Below are positions 26,730-36,298 of a stretch of DNA of 64,000 nucleotides, piece by piece (within the stretch, counting starts at the first letter, position 1; every line of letters starts with the position of its first letter). Source of the stretch: Pseudomonas chlororaphis. Lineage in GTDB: Bacteria > Pseudomonadota > Gammaproteobacteria > Pseudomonadales > Pseudomonadaceae. The DNA is taken from the NCBI RefSeq assembly GCF_001921865.1, contig NZ_MSCT01000005.1, forward strand, positions 189,001-253,000, given 5' to 3'. The translations under genes and the position numbers were made by a program. Below the pieces are notes generated by a model, which did no database searches, had not been told where the DNA came from, and was given only the letters and a program-made list of their open reading frames with translations.

Positions 26730-29700
26730 TCAGAAGGTGAAGTTACGGCCGATCATCGGTACCTTGGCGGCTTCGCCTTCGACGCTATTGAGTGACTGCT
26801 GGCCGAGGTTCACCCCAATCAGGCCGCCATACACGTTGTCGGCACCCAGGGACACGATCTTGCCGCTAGCCGACGACAGGCGAACCGAGCCGCTATTGCC
26901 ACCCACCAGCCCGCCAATCGCCGAGCCGGTGTTGCCGGTGACTTTGCCTGACGCCGACGCGTTGCTGATCTGGCCGTTGTTCCAGCCGACCAGGCCGCCC
27001 ACGTGGCTTTCGTTGCTGGCCTCGACATCGCCGGTGGCCGAAGAATTGGCGATGCTGCCACTGGCCAGGTTACCGACCAGGCCACCGGCCTGGGTGTTGG
27101 CCCCGCCGGTTACCGCGCCGGAGGCCGAGGTGTTGCGCAGGGTAGTGTTGCGGCCCTGGCCGATCAGCCCGCCGACGATCGACGAGTTGCCGGCAACGAC
27201 CTGGCCACGCGCCGAGGCATTGCTCAGCGAGCCGCTGGTGTGCAGGCCGATCAACCCGCCGACATTGGCATTGGCGCCGCCGGTGACGTTTCCGGAAGCC
27301 TTGAGGTTGTTATGGCTGCCGCCTTGGCTGGAGCCGATCAGGCCACCCAGGTTACGACCATTCTTGTCCATGACCTCGCCAATGGCCGAGGCGTTGGTGA
27401 GCGAGCCCTGGATATGCTGGCCGATCAACCCGCCGATGGCCTGGGTGCCGTTGCCGGTCACTTTGCCGCTGGCGGAGGCGTTGGTCAGCGAGCTGCCGGA
27501 GTTGAGGCCGATCAAGCCGCCGACATTGGCGCCCGAGCCCCCAGTCACGTTGCCCAGGGCCTTGACGTTGGTCTGGTTGCTCGATTCGTTCAAGCCCACC
27601 AGGCCGCCGACATTCAGGCTGGCGGTATCCAGCACATCACCGCTGGCCGAGGCTCCGGTGAGCCTACTGGCCCGGTTCCTGCCGATCAGTCCGCCGATGG
27701 CCTGGGAGCCGTTGCCGGTCACCTTGCCGCTGGCGGAGACGTTGGTCACGGCGCTGGCGATGTTGAAGCCGATCAGGCCACCGATGTTCTGGGTGCGGAC
27801 GCCACTCACATCGCCGCTGGCCGAGGCATTGGTCACCGTGCCGCCATTGTTGTAGCCGATCAGTCCGCCGATGGCCTGGGCATTGTTGCCGGTCACGCTG
27901 CCGGTGGCGGAGGCGTTGGTCACGGTGCCGCCATTGTTGTGGCCGATCAGCCCGCCGAAGAAACCGTCCTTGCCGGTTCCCTTGACGCTGACGGAGGAGC
28001 TGACGTTGGTCAGGCGGGTCGCGGAGGTACCTTCGTTGAGGCCGACCAGGCCGCCCAGTTCCTGGCTGTCGCCGCTCAGGGCGATCGAGCCGGCGCTGCT
28101 GCTGTTGGTGATCCGGGCGTTGCGGTTGACACCGACCAGGCCACCCGCGCTGATGTAGGACGAGTGCCCGCTCAGCGCCACGTCGGAGTGGCTGTTGTCG
28201 ATGCTGGCAACGCCCCTGGCATTGCCGATGTTTTCTCCCACCAGTCCGCCCATGGCGTAGGTGTGGCTGTTGGCGATCACGCTGCCGCTGGCCGAGGAGT
28301 TGGCGATGCTGCCGTTCTCCAGGTTCAGCGCCACCAGCCCGCCCAGGGTGTTGAGGTGGTCGGCGCCGGTGACGCGTACATTGCTGGCCTTGACGTTATC
28401 GATACGGCCAATGTTGACGCCCGCCAGGGTGCCGACCTGGGTGTTGTAGTGGGTGGAGCGCGCGCCGCTGACCGAGATACGGTCGAGGTTCAGGTTACGG
28501 ATTTCGCCTGCGTTGGAACTGAACAGGCCGACAAACGCCCCGGTGCCGTAGACCGACAGGTTATCGATGCTGTTACCCAGGCCGTCGAACACCCCGTAGA
28601 ACCCGCTCCGGTCGGCCAGAGACAGGAAGCTGGCGCCGTTACCGGCGATCTTGTTGCCCAGTACGTAGCGCCCCTTCAGGTCCTTGTCGACGGCGCGCAA
28701 TTGCGTCAGGTCCTGGATGACCAGATAGTCCTGGCCGTTGGCCCGGAAGGTTGCCCCGGCGCCCGACAGCGTCACCGCCTTGCTGTCCTTGATGGCGTGG
28801 CCTTGGTTGCCGGTATTCAGCTCCAGTCCCGCGCCCGCGCCAGTGAGGCGGATATCGTCGTTCAGGCGGACGCTGCCGTTACGGGCGCTCAGGGCCAGGC
28901 GGGCCTTGTCGCCGGTGGCGGTCAGCGCGGCATCGACACGGACGTCGCCGCGCTCGGCGTTCAGGCTCAGCGTGTTGCCGCTGCTCCAGGACAGCGGAGC
29001 CTTGACCGACAGATCGTTGCCGCTGGTCAGCTCGATATGGGTGTTGTTCAGGTTGGCCGTCAGGGTTTCGGTGCGCAGGGTCGAGTTGTTGCTGGTGAGC
29101 TTGCCCAGGTTGTTCTGGCCAGCTTGACCTGCCCCGCTTTCCTGGCTGGCAACATTGAGGGTGTTGGCGCGGATTTTCCAGGAACCGGTTTCGCCTTTGT
29201 CGGCCCGGGTATCCACTTGCGCGGCCAATTGCACATCGACTTGGGCGCCGCGGTTTTCCACGACGCCGCCGTTGCCCTGGGCGCCGAGAGCGCTGGCGTC
29301 CTGCTTGCCGGCGACCTGCACGATGCCGCGATCGCCGCCATCGAGGACGATCCGGCCCGACTTGCTCTGCAGCGTCCTGGCCTCGATCGTGCCCTGGTTG
29401 CTGACCACGGTCTTGAGCAGGCTGTCGGCGCTTTTGGCGGTCATCAGTACCTGGCCGCCGTCGGCCTTGATCAGGCCGCCGTTTTGCACCAGGGCATCCA
29501 CCGCGCCGTCGCTGATCTGCAGGTTGAGCAAGCCGTTGCCGTCGAAGTTGAGGGTCATGTCCTTGCCCGCGCCCAGCACGACGTTACCCAGGTTGGCCTG
29601 GATCACGCCGTTGTTGCTGACCTGGGCGCCGAGCAGGGCGACACTGCCGCCGTCGCTGGCGGCGAGGGTGCCGGCGTTGCTGATACTGGCGCTGGAGTTG

Positions 29701-30224
29701 CCGGTGAAATGCAGGTTGCCGTCGAGGAAATCCTTGTCGGCGAGGTTTTGGGTCGAGACCACCAGGCCGCCGACATTGACCTGGGCCGACTTGCCGAACA
29801 GCACGCCGTTGGGGTTGATCAGGAACACCTGGCCGTTGGCGTCGATCCGGCCCTGGATGTCGCTGCCGTGGGTGCCGATGACGCGGTTGAGGGCGACGGC
29901 GTCGCGGCCGGGTTGCTGGAAGCTGACCCGCTCATCGGCACCGACGTTGAAGTCGTTCCAGTGGGTGATCAGCTTGTTGCTCTGCTGGTCGATGGTCAGA
30001 TGCTTGCCGTCGACGGAGGTGCTCATGCCGCCATCGCCGGCGACTATATCGGCTCCGCTGGGCAGGGCGAAGGCCGGTGCCTGGGCGAGCAGGCCGAGCA
30101 GCGAGACGCCCGCGGCGATCACTGCCTTGCTGCGCCCGGCCTTGCCGCGTCGGCGGGTCCATTCGCTGGCAACGTTCCAGCAGCCCAGGGCCTGGTTCCA
30201 GACCAATGCATAGCTCTTGTTCAT
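26730..30224 (-). CDS. Filamentous-haemagglutinin-like TpsA exoprotein with GLUG repeats
   Basis: A predicted secreted beta-helical protein of 1164 residues. The extended signal peptide (ESPR) is clear: MNKSYALVWNQALGCWNVAS, then a hydrophobic stretch ending PAFA. A two-partner-secretion domain follows (GGMSTSVDGKHLTIDQQSNK; ALNRVIGTHGSDIQGRIDANG; INPNGVLFGKSAQVNVGGLV). From about residue 600 there are some 17 GLUG motifs (GGLxGxN) with a 29-residue period; residues 830-916 and 917-1003 form a tandem duplication. AGAGGA precedes the ATG. No TpsB transporter lies in the window. The protein ends IGRNFTF. An adhesin or contact function is inferred. Confidence 0.88.
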   Translation of the reverse strand: MNKSYALVWNQALGCWNVASEWTRRRGKAGRSKAVIAAGVSLLGLLAQAPAFALPSGADIVAGDGGMSTSVDGKHLTIDQQSNKLITHWNDFNVGADERVSFQQPGRDAVALNRVIGTHGSDIQGRIDANGQVFLINPNGVLFGKSAQVNVGGLVVSTQNLADKDFLDGNLHFTGNSSASISNAGTLAASDGGSVALLGAQVSNNGVIQANLGNVVLGAGKDMTLNFDGNGLLNLQISDGAVDALVQNGGLIKADGGQVLMTAKSADSLLKTVVSNQGTIEARTLQSKSGRIVLDGGDRGIVQVAGKQDASALGAQGNGGVVENRGAQVDVQLAAQVDTRADKGETGSWKIRANTLNVASQESGAGQAGQNNLGKLTSNNSTLRTETLTANLNNTHIELTSGNDLSVKAPLSWSSGNTLSLNAERGDVRVDAALTATGDKARLALSARNGSVRLNDDIRLTGAGAGLELNTGNQGHAIKDSKAVTLSGAGATFRANGQDYLVIQDLTQLRAVDKDLKGRYVLGNKIAGNGASFLSLADRSGFYGVFDGLGNSIDNLSVYGTGAFVGLFSSNAGEIRNLNLDRISVSGARSTHYNTQVGTLAGVNIGRIDNVKASNVRVTGADHLNTLGGLVALNLENGSIANSSASGSVIANSHTYAMGGLVGENIGNARGVASIDNSHSDVALSGHSSYISAGGLVGVNRNARITNSSSAGSIALSGDSQELGGLVGLNEGTSATRLTNVSSSVSVKGTGKDGFFGGLIGHNNGGTVTNASATGSVTGNNAQAIGGLIGYNNGGTVTNASASGDVSGVRTQNIGGLIGFNIASAVTNVSASGKVTGNGSQAIGGLIGRNRASRLTGASASGDVLDTASLNVGGLVGLNESSNQTNVKALGNVTGGSGANVGGLIGLNSGSSLTNASASGKVTGNGTQAIGGLIGQHIQGSLTNASAIGEVMDKNGRNLGGLIGSSQGGSHNNLKASGNVTGGANANVGGLIGLHTSGSLSNASARGQVVAGNSSIVGGLIGQGRNTTLRNTSASGAVTGGANTQAGGLVGNLASGSIANSSATGDVEASNESHVGGLVGWNNGQISNASASGKVTGNTGSAIGGLVGGNSGSVRLSSASGKIVSLGADNVYGGLIGVNLGQQSLNSVEGEAAKVPMIGRNFTF
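27216..27737 (-). repeat. Two tandem 261-bp units inside the TpsA gene
   Basis: Bases 27477-27737 and 27216-27476 each encode exactly 87 residues, both beginning SASGKVTGNG and both holding three 29-residue GLUG motifs in the same order. The third motif of each contains GNVTGG followed by ANVGGLIGL. This is a higher-order repeat above the 29-residue period. Confidence 0.8.
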
Positions 30225-31066
30225 GATGCGTCCTCTTGTGTGAAAACTCTGCTGATCTCCCCAGCAGAATGGGTCGTGCTCAGAAAGTCCGGAGCGCCAT
30301 GAGGCGGGTCGGCGGCGTGGGTTCCGGGCTGCTGTTGGCTCTTCCTGCCGGGCGGTCAGGCAGCACTGCTGGTGGAGCAGGCACAGATGAAACCGCTCGA
30401 GAACGTGCGATGGGATAGGTGAGTGACAGGAAGTCGTTGAGTTGGCGGGTTGAATCTACCAGCCGCCTGTTTGGGGGGAACTCAGAACAGTCTGAAGCTC
30501 TATAGGGGCGTTTCCTTAAATGGATGTGGTCCGCTGTCGCTGGTAGTCGTCAGTCGAATGGTTGTTCAGGCAGGCAAGTTTGTTGTTTGCATGAGAAGAG
30601 GGTTAATTAACCGCCATTAAAGGCGCGGTGGCCCTGGGGCGAGGCGTCGGGCGACACAGATAGGTTTGAACGTGTTCAGGTTGTTACTTGTCGGGGTTGT
30701 TGGCGCTTAGTTGATTTTTATATTGTCGATTGGAGTGTTGTTAATGGAGCATGTTTTTCTGTTTTAACTTTTTATCTTGAAGGGTGTTTGTTTGAGGGCA
30801 GAAGGAAAGTCTTGTCGGCGTTCGCTCGATAACCTGGTACCGGGATATTTGCATTGCTTCGGTTATCTTCCGGCGTTCTATTGTGTTTTTACGGCGCCCG
30901 GAAGCAGGCCTGCCGATTGGGCACGGAACAGCCGGGTGTCATCCTGGCGGGTATTTTCGAGCGCTATTTGTTAACATGCGCGGTTCTCTGTATTGGCCTT
31001 TGCAATCGGCCAAAGGTCATTTTTTAACTGCGTGCCCCGCGCTGCACGCAATCGAGATCCCAAGCG
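30225..31066. other. 842-base noncoding space between the TpsA gene and prfC
   Basis: I see no convincing gene. From about 30480 to 31000 the sequence is clearly less GC-rich than its surroundings and has T-rich runs, fitting a large regulatory region for the TpsA gene and prfC. Short frames here (for example from 30777) lack ribosome sites and codon bias. Confidence 0.55.
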
Positions 31067-32656
31067 ATGTCCGATAGTCAAATCGTCAACGAAGTCAACG
31101 CCAGACGCACCTTCGCCATTATTTCCCACCCGGATGCGGGTAAGACCACCATCACCGAGAAGCTCTTGCTGATGGGCAAGGCGATTGCCGTCGCCGGTAC
31201 GGTGAAGTCGCGCAAGTCCGACCGCCATGCCACCTCCGACTGGATGGAGATGGAGAAGCAGCGGGGTATTTCCATTACCACGTCGGTCATGCAGTTCCCG
31301 TATCGCGATCACATGATCAACCTGCTCGACACCCCGGGCCACGAAGACTTCTCCGAAGACACCTACCGCACCCTGACCGCGGTGGACTCGGCGCTGATGG
31401 TGCTCGACGGCGGCAAGGGCGTAGAGCCACGGACCATCGCCCTGATGGACGTCTGCCGGCTGCGCGACACGCCGATCGTCAGCTTCATCAACAAACTCGA
31501 CCGCGACATCCGCGACCCGATCGAGCTGCTCGACGAAATCGAAGCGGTGTTGAAGATCAAGGCGGCGCCCATCACCTGGCCGATCGGTTGCTACCGCGAC
31601 TTCAAGGGCGTGTACCACCTGGCGGGCGACTACATCATTGTCTACACCGCCGGCCACGGTCATGAGCGCACCGAGACCAAGATCATCCAGAAACTCGACT
31701 CCGACGAAGCCCGCGCTCACCTGGGCGACGAGTACGAGCGTTTCATCGAACAGCTTGAACTGGTACAGGGCGCCTGCCACGAGTTCGACCAGCAGGAGTT
31801 TCTCGACGGCCAGCTGACGCCGGTATTCTTCGGGACCGCCCTGGGCAACTTCGGTGTCGACCATGTGCTCGACGCGGTCGTCGACTGGGCGCCGCTGCCG
31901 CTGGCGCGCGTCGCCAACGAGCGTACCGTGCAGCCGCAGGAAGAGAAATTCAGCGGTTTCGTGTTCAAGATCCAGGCGAACATGGACCCCAAACACCGCG
32001 ACCGTATCGCCTTCATGCGTATCTGCTCGGGCAAGTACGAGAAGGGCATGAAGATGCGCCATGTACGCACCGGCAAGGACGTGCGCATCGGCGATGCCCT
32101 GACCTTCTTCTCCTCCGAGCGCGAACAGCTCGAAGAGGCCTATGCCGGCGACATCATCGGCTTGCACAACCACGGCACCATCCAGATCGGCGACACCTTC
32201 ACCGAAGGCGAGGCCCTGGGTTTCACCGGCATCCCGCACTTCGCCCCGGAACTGTTCCGCCGCGTGCGCCTGAGGGACCCGCTCAAATCCAAGCAACTGC
32301 GCCAGGGCCTGCAACAGCTGGCCGAAGAGGGCGCGACCCAGGTGTTTTTCCCCGAGCGCAGCAACGACATCATCCTCGGCGCCGTCGGTGTGCTGCAGTT
32401 CGATGTGGTCGCCAGCCGCCTGAAGGAGGAATACAAGGTCGAGTGTTCCTACGAGCCGATCACCGTGTGGTCCGCGCGCTGGATCGAGTGCAGCGATAAG
32501 AAGAAGCTCGAGGAATTCTCCAACAAGGCTGTGGAAAACCTGGCGCTGGACGGCGGCGGTCACCTGACTTACCTGGCCCCGACTCGGGTCAACCTGGCGC
32601 TGATGGAGGAGCGCTGGCCGGACGTGAAATTCCGCGCGACCCGCGAGCATCACTAA
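31067..32656 (+). CDS. prfC: Peptide chain release factor 3 (RF3)
   Basis: A cytoplasmic translational GTPase of 529 residues that removes RF1/RF2 from the ribosome after termination. G-domain motifs are [13 protein letters not shown] (G1), [12 protein letters not shown] (G3) and FINKLDRD (G4). The switch region [13 protein letters not shown] and the C-terminal [17 protein letters not shown] are typical of RF3 rather than EF-G. The ATG at 31067 has no strong Shine-Dalgarno. A strong terminator follows 22 bases after the stop, so it is probably monocistronic. Confidence 0.97.
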   Translation: MSDSQIVNEVNARRTFAIISHPDAGKTTITEKLLLMGKAIAVAGTVKSRKSDRHATSDWMEMEKQRGISITTSVMQFPYRDHMINLLDTPGHEDFSEDTYRTLTAVDSALMVLDGGKGVEPRTIALMDVCRLRDTPIVSFINKLDRDIRDPIELLDEIEAVLKIKAAPITWPIGCYRDFKGVYHLAGDYIIVYTAGHGHERTETKIIQKLDSDEARAHLGDEYERFIEQLELVQGACHEFDQQEFLDGQLTPVFFGTALGNFGVDHVLDAVVDWAPLPLARVANERTVQPQEEKFSGFVFKIQANMDPKHRDRIAFMRICSGKYEKGMKMRHVRTGKDVRIGDALTFFSSEREQLEEAYAGDIIGLHNHGTIQIGDTFTEGEALGFTGIPHFAPELFRRVRLRDPLKSKQLRQGLQQLAEEGATQVFFPERSNDIILGAVGVLQFDVVASRLKEEYKVECSYEPITVWSARWIECSDKKKLEEFSNKAVENLALDGGGHLTYLAPTRVNLALMEERWPDVKFRATREHH

Positions 32657-32678
32657 GGTCTGAGCGACGTCTCACCCC

Positions 32679-32711
32679 AAAGCCCCGCTGCCCAAACAGC
32701 GGGGCTTTTTT
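32679..32711 (+). terminator. Rho-independent terminator after prfC
   Basis: AAGCCCCGCTG and CAGCGGGGCTT form an 11-bp stem with a six-base loop, followed by TTTTT. Confidence 0.93.
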
Positions 32712-32730
32712 ATACCTGACATATATCCCC

Positions 32731-32849
32731 TGTAGGAGCGAGCTTGCTCGCGATGGGCTGCGCAGCAGCCCCAAACCGGCCACCGCGGGTTCTGCCTGGA
32801 GAAACCCATTGCCTGAGCGGGCGCCGTCGCGAGCAAGCTCGCTCCTACA
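32731..32849. repeat. REP pair forming a long inverted repeat
   Basis: TGTAGGAGCGAGCTTGCTCG on the left and its inverse CGAGCAAGCTCGCTCCTACA on the right flank about 80 bases. It lies between prfC and the small secreted protein gene; the rest of that 372-base space holds no gene I can support. Confidence 0.82.
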
Positions 32850-33028
32850 AGGGGGAGGGGCATAACCAGCTGTTTTATGGCCTAGTCGAAAGCGGTCTAT
32901 CCAATGGGCGAATAGCTAGCTTCCTATCTGGAAAAACACCGGCTTCGGGGCTAGGTTTCATACGAAGCCAGGCCCGGAAAACCAGGGCCTGTGGCCATCA
33001 TTGATCCACCTATAAAGGACTAACCAAC

Positions 33029-33283
33029 ATGAAGGTTTTCCAACGGGTTGTGCTGTTGCTCAAGGTGCTGGTGATGCTGTCTTTGGGAACGTCCGCGGCC
33101 TGGGCCGGCAGCCAGCCGGCGCCTGGGTTCTGGGTGCCGGGGCATGCGCAGGGCGGCGTGCAGATGATCGCCAAGTCGGAGTCCGAGCCCGGGGATCAGG
33201 GCCAGGGCGGTAGCGAGGGCGACGACGATTCGACCACCGACGAACCGGATACCGATAACCCCGACGACGACAGTAAGGGTTGA
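33029..33283 (+). CDS. Small exported acidic protein, function unknown
   Basis: An 84-residue protein that I do not recognise. A signal peptide is clear (VVLLLKVLVMLSLGTSAAWA, cleavage after AWA), leaving about 57 residues. The mature part has a short GSQPAPGFWVPGHAQGG segment and then a disordered Asp/Glu/Ser/Gly-rich tail ending PDDDSKG. AAGGAC lies nine bases before the ATG, and a strong plus-strand terminator begins at 33376, supporting a genuine monocistronic gene. An acidic periplasmic or secreted tail could bind cations, but this is a guess. Confidence 0.7.
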   Translation: MKVFQRVVLLLKVLVMLSLGTSAAWAGSQPAPGFWVPGHAQGGVQMIAKSESEPGDQGQGGSEGDDDSTTDEPDTDNPDDDSKG

Positions 33284-33315
33284 GGCGGGATTGACCCGCT
33301 TTGACGGAAAAAGAA

Positions 33316-33358
33316 AACCCCTCCTGCCGGACTGATGCGCAATCCGGCAGGAGGGGTT
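33316..33358 (-). terminator. Terminator of the dpp operon
   Basis: AACCCCTCCTGCCGGA (33316-33331) and its exact inverse (33343-33358) make a perfect 16-bp stem. On the minus strand it is followed by TTTTCTTTTT, so it should end dppF transcripts. Confidence 0.88.
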
Positions 33359-33375
33359 GGGTCAACGCTGTGTGA

Positions 33376-33406
33376 GGCGCCGTGGGTGACCACGGCGCCT
33401 TTTTTT
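33376..33406 (+). terminator. Rho-independent terminator after the small exported protein gene
   Basis: GGCGCCGTGG and CCACGGCGCC form a 10-bp stem with a four-base loop and are followed by seven T residues on the plus strand. Confidence 0.9.
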
Positions 33407-33411
33407 GCCGG

Positions 33412-34383
33412 TCAGCCGAGGAACTGTTCGGCGTAGTGGCAGGCCACCTGGCGGCTGTCGAGCTGGCGCAGCAGTGGTTCTTCGCTGCTGCAACGCTCGG
33501 TGGCGTACGGGCAGCGCTTGTGGAAGGCGCAGCCGGGTGGCGGGTTCAACGGGTTGGGCAGTTCGCCGACGATCTTGATCTTCGGCTTGTCCGGGTCCGG
33601 GTGGATGGTCGGCGTGGCCGACAGCAGCGCCTGGGTATAAGGGTGCAGGGGACGGGTGTAGATGTCCTCCTTCGGGCCCATTTCCACCGGTCGGCCGAGG
33701 TACATCACCATCACGTGGTCGGCGACGTGACGCACCACCGCCAGGTTGTGGGAGATGAACACGTAGGCAGTGTTGAACTCCTGCTGCAGGTCCATGAACA
33801 GGTTCAGCACCTGGGCCTGGATCGACACGTCCAGCGCCGAGGTCGGTTCGTCCGCCACCAGCACTTTCGGTTGCAGCATCATGGCGCGGGCCAGGGCGAT
33901 ACGCTGGCGCTGGCCGCCGGAGAACATGTGCGGGTAGCGCTGATAATGCTCGGGGCGCAGGCCCACCTGCTTCATCATCGCCTGGACCTTTTCCCGCCGC
34001 TCGCTGGCCGACAGCTGGGTGTTGATCAGCAGCGGTTCGGCCAACTGGTCGCCGATCTTCTGCCGCGGGTTGAGCGAGGCATAGGGGCTCTGGAACACCA
34101 TCTGCACGTCTTTGCGCAGCTGTTTGCGCTGAGCCTTGTCGGCGCCGGCGACTTCCTGGCCGGCGATTTTCAGCGAGCCCGAAGACGGCTCCTCGATCAG
34201 GGTCAGGGCGCGGGCCAGGGTGGACTTGCCGCAGCCGGATTCGCCGACCACCGCCAGGGTCTTGCCGGCTTCGAGCTCGAACGACACGCCATTGAGGGCG
34301 CGCACGGTGGCGTGGCCCTTGAACAGACCGCGGGACACTTCGTAGTGGCGGGTCAGGTTGCGGGCGGTAAGAACGACGGCCAT
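33412..34383 (-). CDS. dppF: Dipeptide ABC transporter ATPase DppF
   Basis: The second ATP-binding subunit of the dipeptide importer, 323 residues. Walker A is GESGCGKST, the signature FSGGQRQR, and Walker B VLVADEPTSALD. The C-terminal oligopeptide extension with clustered cysteines (PPGCAFHKRCPYATERC) is typical of Dpp/Opp ATPases and may hold an Fe-S cluster. The ATG at 34383 overlaps the dppD stop by one base (TAATG). It is last in the dppABCDF group and is followed by a strong terminator. Confidence 0.95.
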   Translation of the reverse strand: MAVVLTARNLTRHYEVSRGLFKGHATVRALNGVSFELEAGKTLAVVGESGCGKSTLARALTLIEEPSSGSLKIAGQEVAGADKAQRKQLRKDVQMVFQSPYASLNPRQKIGDQLAEPLLINTQLSASERREKVQAMMKQVGLRPEHYQRYPHMFSGGQRQRIALARAMMLQPKVLVADEPTSALDVSIQAQVLNLFMDLQQEFNTAYVFISHNLAVVRHVADHVMVMYLGRPVEMGPKEDIYTRPLHPYTQALLSATPTIHPDPDKPKIKIVGELPNPLNPPPGCAFHKRCPYATERCSSEEPLLRQLDSRQVACHYAEQFLG

Positions 34384-35351
34384 TACGCCACCTCCTGATT
34401 CAGCGGGTAGAAGCAGCGCGCGAGGCTGGCGGTTTTCGGATCGAGGCTGGGGCGCTGCTGACGGCAGTTTTCCTGCACGTACGGGCAGCGCGGCGACAGC
34501 AGGCAACCCTGCGGACGGTCGTAGCGGCCGGGAACGATGCCCGGCAGGGTCGACAGGCGCGCGGCGCCCATGCTGTGCTCGGGAATCGCCGCCAGCAGCG
34601 CTTCGCTGTAAGGGTGCGCGGGGATGTCGAACAGCTCCGGTACCTGGCCTACTTCCACCGCTTGGCCGGCGTACATCACGCACACGCGCTGGGCGGTTTC
34701 GGCCACCACCGCGAGGTCGTGGGTGATCAGCACCAGGCCCATGTTCTGCTCTTTCTGCAGGGCCAGCAGCAGCTCCATGATCTGCGCCTGGATGGTCACG
34801 TCCAGGGCGGTGGTCGGTTCGTCGGCGATCAGCAGTTTCGGCTCGCCGGCAATCGCCATGGCAATCGCCACGCGCTGGCTCATGCCGCCGGACAGTTGGT
34901 GCGGGTAGGCGTCCATGCGGCTGGCGGCGCCCGGGATCTCGACTTTTTCCAGCAGTTCGATGGCACGCTTGCGGGCCGCCTTGCCGGACATCTTCAGGTG
35001 CAGGCGCAGCACTTCCTCGATCTGGAAGCCCACGGTGTAGCTCGGGTTCAGCGCGGTCATCGGGTCCTGGAAGACCATGGCCAGGTCCTTGCCGACGATC
35101 TGCCGGCGTTGCCGGGCGCTGAGCTTGAGCATGTCGCGGCCGTCGAAGCTCAAGGCGTCGGCGGTGACGATGCCAGGGTGCTCGATCAGCCCCATCAGGG
35201 CCATCATGGTCACGGACTTGCCGGAGCCGGACTCGCCGACGATGGCCAGGACTTCGCCCTTGTCCACTTTCAGGTCCAGGCCATCCACCACGGGAACGGC
35301 CTTGGCGTCGCCGAAGCGTACGTTGAGATTCTTGATTTCTAGCAATGACAT
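34383..35351 (-). CDS. dppD: Dipeptide ABC transporter ATPase DppD
   Basis: An ATP-binding subunit of 322 residues. Walker A is GESGSGKSV, the signature LSGGMSQR, and Walker [13 protein letters not shown]. The C-terminus has the Opp/Dpp cysteine cluster ([14 protein letters not shown]). GAGGAG lies before the ATG at 35351; the frame extends 15 codons upstream over the dppC end without support. It should pair with DppF as the heterodimeric motor for DppB/DppC. Confidence 0.95.
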   Translation of the reverse strand: MSLLEIKNLNVRFGDAKAVPVVDGLDLKVDKGEVLAIVGESGSGKSVTMMALMGLIEHPGIVTADALSFDGRDMLKLSARQRRQIVGKDLAMVFQDPMTALNPSYTVGFQIEEVLRLHLKMSGKAARKRAIELLEKVEIPGAASRMDAYPHQLSGGMSQRVAIAMAIAGEPKLLIADEPTTALDVTIQAQIMELLLALQKEQNMGLVLITHDLAVVAETAQRVCVMYAGQAVEVGQVPELFDIPAHPYSEALLAAIPEHSMGAARLSTLPGIVPGRYDRPQGCLLSPRCPYVQENCRQQRPSLDPKTASLARCFYPLNQEVA

Positions 35352-35361
35352 GGGAATCTCC

Positions 35362-36288
35362 TCAGGCGGCGTTCTTGAGTTTCGGGTCCAGCGCATCGCG
35401 CAGGCCGTCGCCCATCAGGTTGATTGCCAGCACGCTGAGCAAAATGGTCAGACCCGGCAGGCTCACGACCCACCAGGCGCGTTCGATGTAGTCGCGGGCC
35501 GAGGCCAGCATGGTGCCCCACTCGGGGGTTGGCGGTTGCACGCCAAGGCCGAGGAAGCCCAGGGCCGCGGCGTCGAGAATCGCCGAGGAGAAGCTCAGGG
35601 TCGCCTGGACGATCAGCGGCGCCATGCAGTTGGGCAGCACGGTGATGAACATCAGGCGCGGCAGGCCGGCACCGGCCAGGCGCGCGGCGGTCACGTAGTC
35701 GCGGTTCAGCTCGCCCATCACCGCGGCGCGGGTCAGGCGCACGTAGGACGGCAGGGACACCACGGCGATGGCGATCACGGTGTTGATCAGGCCTGGGCCG
35801 AGGATGGCGACGATCGCCACGGCCAGCAGCAGGGACGGCAGGGCCAGCATGATGTCCATCAGGCGCATGATGGTCGGGCCGAGCATACGCGGGAAGAACC
35901 CGGCGAACAGGCCCAGGAGGATGCCCGGGATCAGCGACATGACCACCGACGACAGGCCGATCAGCAGCGACAGGCGCGAACCGGTGATCAGGCGCGAGAG
36001 CAGGTCGCGGCCCAGTTCGTCGGTGCCGAGGATGAACTGCCATTGGCCGCCTTCGAGCCAGACCGGCGGGGTCAGCAGGAACTCGCGGTATTGCTCGCTC
36101 GGGTTATGCGGGGCGACCCACGGCGCGAAGATCGCGCAGAAGACCACCAGCAGCATGAACAGCAGGCCGGCCACCGCGCCTTTGTTGCGCGAGAAGGCTT
36201 GCCAGAATTCCTTGTAGGGCGAGGGGTACAGCAGGCTTTGATCCACGGCGACGGCGGATGTGGCCACTGAGGAGGTTGGAGTGCTCAT
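35362..36288 (-). CDS. dppC: Dipeptide ABC transporter permease DppC
   Basis: An inner-membrane permease of 308 residues. An N-terminal OppC_N segment ([21 protein letters not shown]) precedes a first helix, a periplasmic loop with the family sequence [21 protein letters not shown], five further helices, and the EAA loop [19 protein letters not shown]. It lies ten bases after dppB and ten before dppD. Confidence 0.95.
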   Translation of the reverse strand: MSTPTSSVATSAVAVDQSLLYPSPYKEFWQAFSRNKGAVAGLLFMLLVVFCAIFAPWVAPHNPSEQYREFLLTPPVWLEGGQWQFILGTDELGRDLLSRLITGSRLSLLIGLSSVVMSLIPGILLGLFAGFFPRMLGPTIMRLMDIMLALPSLLLAVAIVAILGPGLINTVIAIAVVSLPSYVRLTRAAVMGELNRDYVTAARLAGAGLPRLMFITVLPNCMAPLIVQATLSFSSAILDAAALGFLGLGVQPPTPEWGTMLASARDYIERAWWVVSLPGLTILLSVLAINLMGDGLRDALDPKLKNAA

Positions 36289-36298
36289 GAGTAGGTCC

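Noticed and set aside
26819..28500. Regular short repeats that could suggest a CRISPR array
   Set aside because: They are in-frame codons of the 29-residue GLUG motifs inside a long gene; there are no uniform direct repeats with unique spacers and no cas genes.
27003..30302. A very long open frame (about 1100 codons) on the plus strand opposite the TpsA gene
   Set aside because: It mirrors the repeats of the TpsA gene, is rich in Ala/Val/Gly/Asp without domains or a signal, and the minus-strand product has ESPR, TPS and GLUG motifs and a good ribosome site.
30777..31077. Short frames in the AT-richer space before prfC
   Set aside because: They have no ribosome sites, signals or codon bias like neighbouring genes.
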